Shown piece by piece: positions 19,532-27,356 of a stretch of 64,000 bases of DNA; the stretch's first letter is position 1; the number at the start of each line of letters is the position of its first letter. Source of the DNA: Zoogloea oleivorans (lineage in GTDB: Bacteria > Pseudomonadota > Gammaproteobacteria > Burkholderiales > Rhodocyclaceae). The translations under genes were made by a program, and so were the position numbers. The notes under the pieces are model-generated. The model ran no database searches and was not told the origin of the DNA. It was given only the letters and a program-made list of their open reading frames with translations. The stretch covers positions 97,756 to 161,755 of the forward strand of contig NZ_SDKK01000002.1 of NCBI RefSeq assembly GCF_008107625.1, read 5' to 3'.

Positions 19532-19549
19532 AAAAAAGCAAGGGAAAAA

Positions 19550-19569
19550 TGCCAATGAAAACATTGGCA
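19550..19569. terminator. Small perfect hairpin after yheS
   Basis: TGCCAATG, AAAA, CATTGGCA forms a perfect 8-bp stem 19 bp after the yheS stop. The A run lies 5' of it, so the T-tract orientation is better for minus-strand transcription. It may work in both directions or be an RNA stability element. Confidence 0.5.
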
Positions 19570-19584
19570 ACCCATCATCTAGAA

Positions 19585-19636
19585 TGAATAAATCCGGGGG
19601 CCGCCTTGCCAAAGGTTGTGCCCCCGGACTTATTCA
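19585..19636 (+). promoter_or_regulatory. 17-bp stem-loop in the leader of the GDSL gene
   Basis: Positions 19585-19601 pair with 19620-19636 over 17 bp with a single G-U type mismatch, enclosing an 18-base loop. No T run follows, so it is not a classical terminator. It ends 21 bp before the GDSL start codon and just before the ribosome site, so it may influence translation. Within it, GG at 19596-19597 and GC at 19608-19609 have sigma-54 spacing with TTGC, but the -24 box is poor. Confidence 0.55.
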
Positions 19637-19657
19637 TCCAACCTGAAGGGAGCCGAT

Positions 19658-20752
19658 ATGGAAATTGAATTTGGGCCTTACCTGCGCCGCCTCACCCTGG
19701 CCGCCACGCTGATACTCCCCTCCCTGGCCAGCGCCAGTTACTCCCAGATCTACGTCCTCGGCGACAGCCTGTCGGACACCGGCAACATCGCAGCAGCCTA
19801 CGCGCCCATCGTGGCCGCCAATGGCGGTGTGCCGCTGCCCATCCTCGGCCTGTCGACGGAAGCCTACGCCCCCGGCCGGGCCAGCAACGGCCTGCTGTGG
19901 ATCGACCTGCTGACCTCCCACTTCGGCTTCTCCGCCACCTCGTCCCTCAACGGCGGCACCAACTACGCCTACGGCGGCGCACGCACCGACAACCAGGTCT
20001 TCAACCCGATCATTCCCGAGTTCAAGGGCCTGCTGCAACAGCGGGACGCCCTGCTCACCGATCATCCCGTGCTGGACCCCGACGCCCTCTATATCGTCTG
20101 GGGTGGCGCCAACAACCTGCAGGACATCCTCACCGGCCGGCCCCGTGCTGACGGCACGGCCCAGACCATCGGCAAAACCGTGGGCGACCTGCAGAACATC
20201 ATCGACAGTCTGGCCGCCGCCGGCGCCCAGCACTTCTATGTTCCCAACAGCCCCGACATCGGTCTTGTGCCACGCATCACCGAACGGGGCGCCGGCGCGG
20301 TTGCCGCCGCCACCTTCCTGAGCCGGTCGCTCAACACGGCGCTGGCCGGCATGCTCGATGCCCAGGAAGCCAGCGGGCTGGACATCATGACCTTCGATGC
20401 CTTCACCTACCTCCGGGACGTCGTCGCCAACCCCGCCCAGTACGGCCTCGACAATGTCACCGCGCGCTGCTACCTGGGCGACGACCTTCAATTCAAGAGC
20501 AGCGGCAGCGTGTGCGCCACGCCGGACGACTACCTGTTCTGGGACGGCATCCATCCGTCGGCAGCCGGCCAGCAATTGCTCGCCTCCGCCATGATCAACA
20601 GCATTCCCGAACCCGCCACACTGGCTCTTGGGCTGCTGGGGCTCTTCGGAATGCTTGGCCGACGCACGACTCTTGCACTTCGCAACGCATTCGGCACGAG
20701 CCGTCACGATGACTTTGCTAGAATCGCGGATTCGCCCATCCACCCGACGTAA
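19658..20752 (+). CDS. PEP-CTERM SGNH/GDSL-family hydrolase
   Basis: A 364-residue secreted lipase/esterase-type enzyme. The signal peptide ends near residue 28. Block I is GDSLSDTGN with the catalytic Ser, the GGTNYAYGGA region follows, block III is VWGGANN, and block V WDGIHPSAAG carries the catalytic Asp-His. Near residue 315 comes IPEPATLALGLLGLFGMLG followed by RR, an exosortase signal. Unusually, about 30 further residues follow the basic patch, whereas PEP-CTERM tails normally end there. Either the tail is tolerated or the last codons are a readthrough extension. The ATG at 19658 has AGGGAG upstream. thrH starts 14 bp after the stop. Confidence 0.85.
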   Translation: MEIEFGPYLRRLTLAATLILPSLASASYSQIYVLGDSLSDTGNIAAAYAPIVAANGGVPLPILGLSTEAYAPGRASNGLLWIDLLTSHFGFSATSSLNGGTNYAYGGARTDNQVFNPIIPEFKGLLQQRDALLTDHPVLDPDALYIVWGGANNLQDILTGRPRADGTAQTIGKTVGDLQNIIDSLAAAGAQHFYVPNSPDIGLVPRITERGAGAVAAATFLSRSLNTALAGMLDAQEASGLDIMTFDAFTYLRDVVANPAQYGLDNVTARCYLGDDLQFKSSGSVCATPDDYLFWDGIHPSAAGQQLLASAMINSIPEPATLALGLLGLFGMLGRRTTLALRNAFGTSRHDDFARIADSPIHPT

Positions 20753-20766
20753 TCTGGAGTCCCGCC

Positions 20767-21375
20767 GTGCAACTCGTCTGTCTCGACCTCGAAGGTGTCC
20801 TTGTCCCTGAAATCTGGATCGAATTCGCGGAGCGCACCGGCATCCCCGAACTGCGTCGCACCACCCGCGAAGAACCCGATTACGACAAGCTGATGAAGTA
20901 CCGTCTGGATCTGCTCAAGCAGCACAAGCTGGGGCTGCCCGACATCCAGAAAGTCATTTCCGAGATGGGCCCGGAGCCCGGCGCCAAGGACTTCCTCGAC
21001 GCCCTGCGCCAGGATTTCCAGGTCATCATCCTGTCCGACACCTTCTACGAATTCGCCATGCCGCTGATGAAACAGCTCGGCATGCCGACCCTGTTCTGCC
21101 ACAAGCTCGAGGCCAACAGCGAAGGCTACCTGGTGAACTACCACCTGCGCATGGCCAACCAGAAGAAGGAAGCGGTGCAGCGCTTCAAGGAAATCAACTT
21201 CAAGGTGATCGCCGCCGGCGACTCCTACAACGACACCGCGATGCTCAAGGAAGCCCACGCCGGCATCCTGTTCCGGGCACCGGACAACGTCATCGCCGAA
21301 TTCCCGCAGTTCCCGGTCGAGCGCGAATACGACGCACTCATGGCGCAGATCCGCGCCGCCTCCGCCCGCATCTGA
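20767..21375 (+). CDS. thrH: ThrH phosphoserine phosphatase / homoserine phosphotransferase
   Basis: A 202-residue cytosolic HAD-superfamily enzyme. Motif I is DLEGVLVPE (Asp7, with Glu in place of the second Asp, as in ThrH), motif II ILSDTFYEF and motif IV AAGDSYNDTAML. Sequence and length match Pseudomonas ThrH, which dephosphorylates phosphoserine and can transfer phosphate to homoserine, linking serine and threonine metabolism. It starts at GTG 20767 with GGAG upstream. purU follows after 10 bp, consistent with a serine/one-carbon operon. Confidence 0.93.
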   Translation: MQLVCLDLEGVLVPEIWIEFAERTGIPELRRTTREEPDYDKLMKYRLDLLKQHKLGLPDIQKVISEMGPEPGAKDFLDALRQDFQVIILSDTFYEFAMPLMKQLGMPTLFCHKLEANSEGYLVNYHLRMANQKKEAVQRFKEINFKVIAAGDSYNDTAMLKEAHAGILFRAPDNVIAEFPQFPVEREYDALMAQIRAASARI

Positions 21376-21385
21376 TCCCGTTTTC

Positions 21386-22261
21386 ATGCACCGCGAACGC
21401 TTCTTCACCCTGTCCGCGTCCTGCCCGGACCGGACCGGCATCGTCGCCAAGGTGTCCGGTTTCATCGCCGAGCACAAGGGCTGGATCCTCGAAACCGCCC
21501 TCCACGCCGAACCGGCGGTGGACGCCGAGCACCGCGGCCGCTACTTCATGCGCATCGAGATCAAGGCCGACTCGCTGCCCTTCATGCTCACCGAGTTCCG
21601 CGAGCGCTTCGCCCCCATCGGGGCCGAGCTGGAGATGGACTGGAAGATCACCGACTCGGCGGTCAAGAAGCGCGTGGTGGTGCTGGTCTCGAAGCAGGAA
21701 CACTGCCTCTATGACCTGCTGGCACGCTGGCAGTCGAAGGAGCTGGATATCGAGATCCCCTGCGTGATCTCCAACCACGACACCTTCCGCGGCTTCGTCG
21801 AGTGGCACGGCATTCCCTTCCATCACGTGCCCGTCCCGCCCGACAACAAGGCCCGCGCCTATGCCGAAGTGCAGCGCATCTTCGAAGAGGTGCACGGCGA
21901 CACCATGGTGCTGGCGCGCTACATGCAGATCCTGTCGCCAGACCTGTGTGCGGCGCATCCGGGCAAGATCATCAACATTCACCACAGCTTTCTGCCCAGC
22001 TTTGTCGGCGCCCGGCCCTATCACCAAGCCTACGAACGCGGCGTCAAGCTGATCGGTGCCACCTGCCACTACGTCACCGCCGAACTCGACCAGGGTCCGA
22101 TCGTCGAGCAGGACGTGATCCGCATCGATCACTCGGACTCGGTCGAGGACATGGTGCGCTACGGCAAGGACATCGAAAAGGCCGTACTGGCACGCGGCCT
22201 GCGCTATCACCTGGAAGACCGGGTGCTGGTGCATGGCAACAAGACGGTGGTGTTCCGCTAG
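21386..22261 (+). CDS. purU: Formyltetrahydrofolate deformylase
   Basis: A 291-residue cytosolic enzyme that hydrolyses 10-formyltetrahydrofolate to formate and tetrahydrofolate. An ACT domain occupies about 5-85 (SCPDRTGIVAKVSGFI). The formyltransferase-fold catalytic domain holds NIHHSFLPSFVGARPYHQAY and the downstream Asp in TAELDQGPI, which together form the Asn-His-Asp catalytic set. It is the last gene of the thrH-purU unit, which links serine-derived one-carbon flow to formate release. It ends at a strong terminator 25 bp downstream. Confidence 0.95.
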   Translation: MHRERFFTLSASCPDRTGIVAKVSGFIAEHKGWILETALHAEPAVDAEHRGRYFMRIEIKADSLPFMLTEFRERFAPIGAELEMDWKITDSAVKKRVVVLVSKQEHCLYDLLARWQSKELDIEIPCVISNHDTFRGFVEWHGIPFHHVPVPPDNKARAYAEVQRIFEEVHGDTMVLARYMQILSPDLCAAHPGKIINIHHSFLPSFVGARPYHQAYERGVKLIGATCHYVTAELDQGPIVEQDVIRIDHSDSVEDMVRYGKDIEKAVLARGLRYHLEDRVLVHGNKTVVFR

Positions 22262-22286
22262 GCCACGTCAGCAACGCGCCATCCGG

Positions 22287-22311
22287 ACCGGCCCAGCGAG
22301 GCCGGTTTTTT
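22287..22311 (+). terminator. Rho-independent terminator after purU
   Basis: A 7-bp perfect stem ACCGGCC/GGCCGGT with a CAGCGA loop and a T6 tail. Confidence 0.9.
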
Positions 22312-22696
22312 ACGTCCACGCCACGGGCGGCCACGCCCGCCCGCCCAAAAAGTCGCCGTGAAATATGACGCTGTAAGAAATTCCGACATTTTCATGGCCC
22401 GTGACCTACCCGCCACTGACACACCGGCACACACCTCGGGGGGAGCCAGGCGGGGCGTTTTTCCGGCGATCCGACTGCCAAATACGTCACACCTCCGCGA
22501 TGGTGCAGTGTGCGGTTTTTATCGCGGCGGGCGGATGCCAGGCGCAATGCGCGGACGGAATCGGTGCTGTTTTCGGCGCGGGCGCATCGTCGCGTCCGAG
22601 TCGATGTTTTTTACAAAATTCTGCTAATTCGCAAAAATCGGTTCGCAACAAAACTCAAACCCTTGTCGAAAAAGGAATTTTTCAGATTTAACAAAA
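22312..22696. other. Long intergenic leader, no convincing gene
   Basis: About 385 bp between the purU terminator and the sigma-54 promoter at 22697. Small open frames here lack ribosome sites and protein-like composition. The 3' part turns AT-rich, with an A-tract dyad GAAAAAGGAATTTTTC at 22668-22683 just upstream of the -24 box. The length is what an enhancer-binding protein site and a DNA bend would need (inference). Confidence 0.5.
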
Positions 22697-22712
22697 TGGC
22701 ACATATTTTGCT
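22697..22712 (+). promoter_or_regulatory. Sigma-54 promoter of PEP-CTERM gene
   Basis: TGGCAC, ATATT, TTGCT: an exact match to the RpoN consensus -24/-12 boxes, with GG and GC 10 bases apart. Expected transcription start is near 22723, 40 bp before the ATG at 22763. Confidence 0.82.
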
Positions 22713-22762
22713 GCAGTCCTGTCAAGCAGTCGATTCCAACCTTCCTGACCGAACGCAAAAAC

Positions 22763-23569
22763 ATGAACGCCAAGAAATTCAGCCTTTCCGCCATCGCCGC
22801 CGGCCTGCTCGGGCTCGCATCCCTGTCCGCCAACGCCGCTCCTTTTGTCGCCACCGCGGACATCTACGGCGGCGCCAGCAGCTATGCCGGCTCCGATCAG
22901 TCCCTCGGCTACGTTGGGGACGGCGGCTTCGACGCCTTCGACGGCTTCGGCTACTACCCCTTCGGGCTGCCCGCCGGCGTGACCCTCCAGCGCCAGGTCC
23001 AGCTGCTTGCCGGCATCAACACCTACCGCTGGGTCGACACCTTTACCAACAGCACCAACGCCGCCCTCTCCGGCCAGACCCGCTTCTACGGCAACCTCGG
23101 CTCCGACGGCGGGGAAGCCGTGACGACCAACACCGGCTTCCTCAAGGTGAGCCACGAAAACTGGTCCGGCCAAACCTACGATCCGGTGCTGGCCCTCATC
23201 AACGGCAACAACGCCTGGGCGCTGGCCAACACCTCGGCGGCCATCACCCCGAACGACTACAACGACTACATCACCCTGAACCTCGCCGCCGGCCAGTCGA
23301 TCTCCGTCGCCCACTTTGCGATCCTGGTGCGCCCGGACGACATCTCCAGCACCTACGATCCGACCGCCTCGGTGGCCAGCGCCACCGCGCTGGGCCAGGC
23401 CCTGATCGCCGACCCGAGCACTTACTGGACCGGCCTGTCCACCAACCAGGTCAGCCTGATCGCCAACTTCGACTCCGTCCGGAACGCCGTACCGGAACCC
23501 ACCAGCCTCGCCCTGCTCGGCCTGGGCGTCGCCAGCCTGCTGGGCGCCCGTCGTCGCAAGCACGCCTGA
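22763..23569 (+). CDS. PEP-CTERM sorting domain protein
   Basis: A 268-residue exported protein. It has a signal peptide at 1-26 (ending SANAA), a Gly/Asn/Thr/Ser-rich beta-type body with no catalytic motif, and a canonical sorting tail: VPEPTSLALLGLGVASLLG followed by ARRRKHA. It is predicted to be processed by an exosortase and to end up in the extracellular matrix or cell surface. A consensus sigma-54 promoter lies 50 bp upstream and a strong terminator directly downstream, so it is monocistronic. It is the clearest regulated PEP-CTERM gene of the window. Confidence 0.9.
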   Translation: MNAKKFSLSAIAAGLLGLASLSANAAPFVATADIYGGASSYAGSDQSLGYVGDGGFDAFDGFGYYPFGLPAGVTLQRQVQLLAGINTYRWVDTFTNSTNAALSGQTRFYGNLGSDGGEAVTTNTGFLKVSHENWSGQTYDPVLALINGNNAWALANTSAAITPNDYNDYITLNLAAGQSISVAHFAILVRPDDISSTYDPTASVASATALGQALIADPSTYWTGLSTNQVSLIANFDSVRNAVPEPTSLALLGLGVASLLGARRRKHA

Positions 23570-23591
23570 TCGCCCGCTGCGCAACAAAAGA

Positions 23592-23616
23592 AAAACCGGC
23601 CTCGCGCCGGTTTTTT
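23592..23616 (+). terminator. Rho-independent terminator
   Basis: A 9-bp stem AAAACCGGC/GCCGGTTTT with a CTCGC loop and T tail, 22 bp after the PEP-CTERM stop. Confidence 0.9.
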
Positions 23617-23778
23617 CGTTCTGGATCACCCCGCTGGCGCACCGCTGCGCGACGAGCCCGACGTGGCGGTGGAAAATTCGAGAAGCGGAACCTCGGCCGC
23701 ACCCGGGCGATTCGGTGGCACCCGGATATTCATCGCATCCAGATAAAACCAAAGTGGCTCGGCGTGGATGACCGACCC

Positions 23779-23863
23779 GGCGTCATATTCGGGGCAAACG
23801 TAGTTGTCGCCGTCTTCATAGGTGTACTCGGACGAACCACTGGTGGCACTTGGGCAAACTCAT
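23779..23863 (-). pseudogene. phnA/yjdM-like gene fragment, frameshifted and truncated
   Basis: On the minus strand the start reads MSLPKC, as in PhnA/YjdM proteins. After a one-base shift the frame continues SEYTYEDGDNYVCPE, the conserved zinc-ribbon start of this family. After that the similarity stops (YDAG in place of CGHEW), so only about 30 of some 110 codons remain. GGAG lies before the ATG. This is a remnant. Decay is visible from both the frameshift and the lost second zinc Cys pair. Confidence 0.75.
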
Positions 23864-23994
23864 GCTGACTCCGGGATAGCTTTGGCGGTGCGCTTTTGCA
23901 GCGTCAAGGGATTGCAGGATGTGTACACGATGTTATGCATGTCACCCCAGCCAACGAACAGGATCGGGATCAAGTCGGCCACGATCCAGGACAT
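23860..23994 (-). CDS. Possible 44-residue hydrophobic small ORF
   Basis: Reads MSWIVADLIPILFVGWGDMHNIV and then a polar basic tail. Its TGA overlaps the ATG of the phnA remnant as ATGA. There is a hydrophobic segment at about 3-17 and no clear ribosome site. It could be a small membrane peptide, or another piece of decayed sequence next to the remnant. Not recognised. Confidence 0.3.
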   Translation of the reverse strand: MSWIVADLIPILFVGWGDMHNIVYTSCNPLTLQKRTAKAIPESA

Positions 23995-24021
23995 GCTTCA
24001 GGTTTTTCTTTGGCGCTTTAC

Positions 24022-24059
24022 CCAATAAAAACGGGCGCCGAAGCGCCCGTTTTTATTGG
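24022..24059. terminator. Bidirectional terminator downstream of amtB
   Basis: A 17-bp perfect stem (24022-24038 with 24043-24059) with an UUCG-type tetraloop on the minus strand and A/T runs at both ends. It terminates the porin-glnK-amtB operon. Confidence 0.9.
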
Positions 24060-24077
24060 CAGGAACAGCTACCGCAA

Positions 24078-25607
24078 TCAGTTGTGGTAAGCCGATTCGC
24101 CGTGGGAGGTGATGTCCAGACCTTCCCGTTCTTCATCTTCCGGCACACGCAGGCCAATGAACATATCGACCAGCTTGAAGGCGATGAAGGCGACCACGGC
24201 AGACCACACAACAGTGGTGCCAACGGCGGTCAGCTGAACGATCACCTGATCGCTGATGGAGTAGGTATCGGAAGCCTTGTTGGCAACGTAATCCCAGACG
24301 CCGGAGCCCCCCAGGGACGGGGAGGCAAACACGCCGGTGAGGATGGCACCGAGGATGCCGCCGACGCCATGCACGCCAAACACGTCGAGGGAGTCATCGG
24401 CACCGAGCAGACGCTTCAGGCCATTCACACCCCACAGGCAGACCATGCCAGCCAGCAGGCCAATCACGATCGCACCGACCACGCCGACGAAGCCGGCTGC
24501 AGGGGTGATTGCCACCATGCCGGCAACCGCACCGGATGCAGCGCCCAGACCGGAGGGCTTGCCCTTGATGATCCATTCAGCGATCAGCCAGGACATGGCA
24601 GCAGCAGCGGTAGCAACCCAGGTATTCACGAAGGCCAGGGCGGCAGTGCCGTTGGCTTCGAGGGCGGAACCGGCGTTGAAGCCAAACCAGCCCACCCACA
24701 GCAGGGAAGCACCGACGATGGTCAGGGTCAGGCTGTGCGGGGCGAAGGACTCGCGGCCAAAACCGATCCGCTTGCCCACCATGAAGGCACCCACCAGGCC
24801 AGCTACAGCGGCATTGATGTGCACCACGGTGCCACCGGCGAAGTCGAGCGCGCCCTTCTGGAAGAGGAAACCGGCAGTCGCGTTGAGCTTGTCGGCTGCA
24901 TCAGCAGAAACATAGCCGTCCGGACCCGCCCAGTACCACACCATGTGCGCAATCGGCAGGTAGCTGAAGGTGAACCAGAGCACGGAGAACAGCAGCACGG
25001 CCGAGAACTTGATCCGCTCGGCGAAGGCGCCGAGGATCAGGGCCACGGTGATTGCTGCAAAGGCGCCCTGGAAGGCCACGTAGATGAACTCGGAAATCAC
25101 CACGCCCTTGGAGAAGGTGGCGGCCACGGAATCCGGCGTGATGCCCTTCAGCAGGACCTTGTCCAGGCTGCCAAAAAAGGCGCTGCCCTCGGTGAAGGCG
25201 ATGGAGTAGCCGTAGAGCACCCACAGAACGCTGATCAGCGAGAACACCGCGAACACTTGCAGGAGCACCGACAGCATGTTCTTGGCACGTACGAGGCCGC
25301 CGTAGAACAGGGCCAGGCCGGGCACCGCCATCATGATGACCAGCGCGGTGGCAATGAACAGCCAGGCGTTGTCACCCTTGTTGGGAACGGGAGCCGGAGC
25401 AGCAGCTTCAGCAGCCGGAGCGGCTTCGACAGCAGCAACCGGCAGGGCAGCAGGCGCCGCGACAGGATTGACCTCGACCTTGGCGTCAGCCGGGGCCGTG
25501 ACAGCGGGTGCAGCGGTGACGGCGACATCCTGCTTGTCGTCGGCCAGCGCTCCGCCCGCAAAGCTGACCGCCACGGCGGCCAGCAGGGCTGCGAAGAGTT
25601 TTTTCAT
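24078..25607 (-). CDS. amtB: Ammonium transporter AmtB
   Basis: A 509-residue inner-membrane ammonium channel with eleven expected helices. Signal peptide at 1-22, then an unusual Ala/Val/Pro-rich linker to about 75, then the Amt domain. Conserved pore features include the HINAAVAGLVGAFM helix with the first pore His and DVFGVHGVGGILGAILTG with the second. The C-terminal cytoplasmic tail carries the GlnK interaction region. glnK lies 15 bp upstream, the standard pairing in which uridylylated or free GlnK gates the channel. The operon promoter is a sigma-54 element before the porin gene. Confidence 0.95.
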   Translation of the reverse strand: MKKLFAALLAAVAVSFAGGALADDKQDVAVTAAPAVTAPADAKVEVNPVAAPAALPVAAVEAAPAAEAAAPAPVPNKGDNAWLFIATALVIMMAVPGLALFYGGLVRAKNMLSVLLQVFAVFSLISVLWVLYGYSIAFTEGSAFFGSLDKVLLKGITPDSVAATFSKGVVISEFIYVAFQGAFAAITVALILGAFAERIKFSAVLLFSVLWFTFSYLPIAHMVWYWAGPDGYVSADAADKLNATAGFLFQKGALDFAGGTVVHINAAVAGLVGAFMVGKRIGFGRESFAPHSLTLTIVGASLLWVGWFGFNAGSALEANGTAALAFVNTWVATAAAAMSWLIAEWIIKGKPSGLGAASGAVAGMVAITPAAGFVGVVGAIVIGLLAGMVCLWGVNGLKRLLGADDSLDVFGVHGVGGILGAILTGVFASPSLGGSGVWDYVANKASDTYSISDQVIVQLTAVGTTVVWSAVVAFIAFKLVDMFIGLRVPEDEEREGLDITSHGESAYHN

Positions 25608-25622
25608 GATATGAAGACTCCC

Positions 25623-25997
<375 letters not shown>

Positions 25998-26014
25998 TCA
26001 CGCGATTACGGGAA

Positions 26015-26761
26015 TTAGAACGTGCGGGTCAGGGTCAGCTGAATGCGATCCTTGCCCAGATCCTTGCCGAAAGCATTGGTGTAATAGTTCTGGCTGGCAT
26101 TGGTGGTGATGTAGCTCAGACCCACCACGGTGCCGCTGAAGTCCTTGGTCACACCCAGCTTGTAGTCGGTGTAGGAAGCGCCGCTGTTGTCGCCCTTGAC
26201 CTTCTGGCGGCCCACATGACCGACCAGATTGAGGCCCGGGGTCAGTTCGTAGGTGGCGCTCAGGTCGAGGTAACCGGAGCCCTTGGAGTCGGTCCAGCCG
26301 AACAGGTCGCTGAAAGCATGGGAGTACTTCAGGCTCAGGATGCTGTACGAGCCACCGATGTAGCCTTCCAGGGTGTTAGGGTTGTTGCCGTAGCCGGAGC
26401 CCGGGTAGAAGTATTGCAGCAGACCCACGTCGTAGCCAAAATCACCCACGGCATTCTTGAAACCGCCGTAAAAGTCCATTTCCAGGCTGTTGCTGACGGT
26501 GCTGCTGCCATCGCTCAGCCAGGAGACGTTGGAGCCCCAGGCACCGAGGTAAACACCGCTGGAATGCGCGTAGTCAACACCACCCTGCACGGCAGGCTTG
26601 CGGTTGGTCTGGCCGATGCCGCGGTAGATGTACTCGGAGGCCAGCGTAACGTTGCTGGTGAAGGTGTGCTCCGGGGTCGGTGCAGCATCCGCAGCGTTGG
26701 CCATGGTCGGCAGAACGATGCTGGCAGCAATCAGGGCAGAGGCGATGACGGTCTTGCGCAT
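26015..26761 (-). CDS. TorF-family putative outer-membrane porin
   Basis: A 248-residue predicted beta-barrel. The signal peptide is at 1-24 (MRKTVIASALIAASIVLPTM...). The mature start TFTSNVTLASEYIYRGIGQTN is the family hallmark (TIGR02001-like), and the last strand ends LTLTRTF with the terminal Phe used for outer-membrane insertion. As first gene of the nitrogen operon it may admit ammonium or small nitrogen compounds (inference). The start is at 26761, which has GGAG upstream, rather than 26776. Confidence 0.88.
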   Translation of the reverse strand: MRKTVIASALIAASIVLPTMANAADAAPTPEHTFTSNVTLASEYIYRGIGQTNRKPAVQGGVDYAHSSGVYLGAWGSNVSWLSDGSSTVSNSLEMDFYGGFKNAVGDFGYDVGLLQYFYPGSGYGNNPNTLEGYIGGSYSILSLKYSHAFSDLFGWTDSKGSGYLDLSATYELTPGLNLVGHVGRQKVKGDNSGASYTDYKLGVTKDFSGTVVGLSYITTNASQNYYTNAFGKDLGKDRIQLTLTRTF

Positions 26762-26803
26762 GATGGGGATCTCCATGAGTTCAAAGTTGGTGAAATCAAT
26801 TTA

Positions 26804-26818
26804 GCAATCCACATGCCA
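26804..26818 (-). promoter_or_regulatory. Sigma-54 promoter of porin-glnK-amtB
   Basis: On the minus strand TGGCAT, GTGGA, TTGCT: one mismatch to consensus and exact 10-base GG/GC spacing. The expected start is near 26792, 31 bp before the porin ATG. This is fitting for a nitrogen-limited operon. Confidence 0.82.
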
Positions 26819-26893
26819 GTTTTAAAAACAACTTGATTTCAAATAGTTACAGTAGATGAAGGGGCATTGCCGCAGCGCCACAACGGGGGAGGA

Positions 26894-26941
26894 TGCACCA
26901 CTTTGGTATCACGCACCAATACAGGGCGCCCAATTGGTGCG
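26894..26941 (-). promoter_or_regulatory. Pair of NtrC-like binding sites
   Basis: The NtrC consensus is TGCACC-N5-GGTGCA. Positions 26894-26910 give TGCACC-ACTTT-GGTATC and 26925-26941 give GGCGCC-CAATT-GGTGCG, each matching 9 of 12 half-site bases. Their centres fall about 110 and 141 bp upstream of the predicted sigma-54 start, matching the classical -108/-140 spacing at glnAp2. A larger dyad CGCACCAAT/ATTGGTGCG spans 26912-26941. Confidence 0.6.
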
Positions 26942-27023
26942 TCGGCGCTTTCGGTGCATGCCTGCGTCCGGTGCTAAACTGGAATCGACCCCTATTTTTC
27001 CCGTTCTACTGAGGAGCGTTGTC

Positions 27024-27284
27024 ATGACCAATCCCAAAATCCTCGACGAAATTGGTTCCAAAGTCTCCGAACTCCTTGCCAGCAGCCCTGCCAAGGATCT
27101 GGAGAAAAATGCCCGCGCACTGCTCGCCAGCGGCTTCTCCAAACTGGATCTGGTGACCCGCGAGGAATTCGAGGTGCAACGTGAGGTGCTCGCCCGCACC
27201 CGCGAGAAGCTCGCCGAACTGGAACACCGGGTGGCACGCCTGGAAGCAGAGCAAGCCGCCGTTCCGCCAGCGGAAGACGCCTGA
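27024..27284 (+). CDS. ubiK: UbiK-type ubiquinone biosynthesis accessory factor
   Basis: An 86-residue BMFP-domain protein (YqiC/UbiK). It has an amphipathic N-terminal helix (DEIGSKVSELLASSPAKDLE) and a C-terminal trimerising coiled coil (KLAELEHRVARLEAEQAA). UbiK scaffolds the soluble ubiquinone biosynthesis complex with UbiJ. GAGGAG precedes the ATG at 27024. It is divergent from the nitrogen operon, an arrangement common in related genomes. Confidence 0.88.
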   Translation: MTNPKILDEIGSKVSELLASSPAKDLEKNARALLASGFSKLDLVTREEFEVQREVLARTREKLAELEHRVARLEAEQAAVPPAEDA

Positions 27285-27309
27285 TAGTCTTCCCGCTTGC
27301 TGCCACAAC

Positions 27310-27329
27310 GAGGGCGCCTTGGCGCCCTC
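27310..27329 (+). terminator. Hairpin after ubiK
   Basis: GAGGGCGCC/GGCGCCCTC, a 9-bp perfect stem with a 2-base centre. The following tract is T-rich but interrupted. Confidence 0.6.
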
Positions 27330-27356
27330 TGTCATTTCCTGCACTGGAGACCTTCC

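Noticed and set aside
22358-22691. Small ORFs of 89-96 codons upstream of the PEP-CTERM gene
   Set aside because: No ribosome site, atypical composition, and they run across the AT-rich promoter region.
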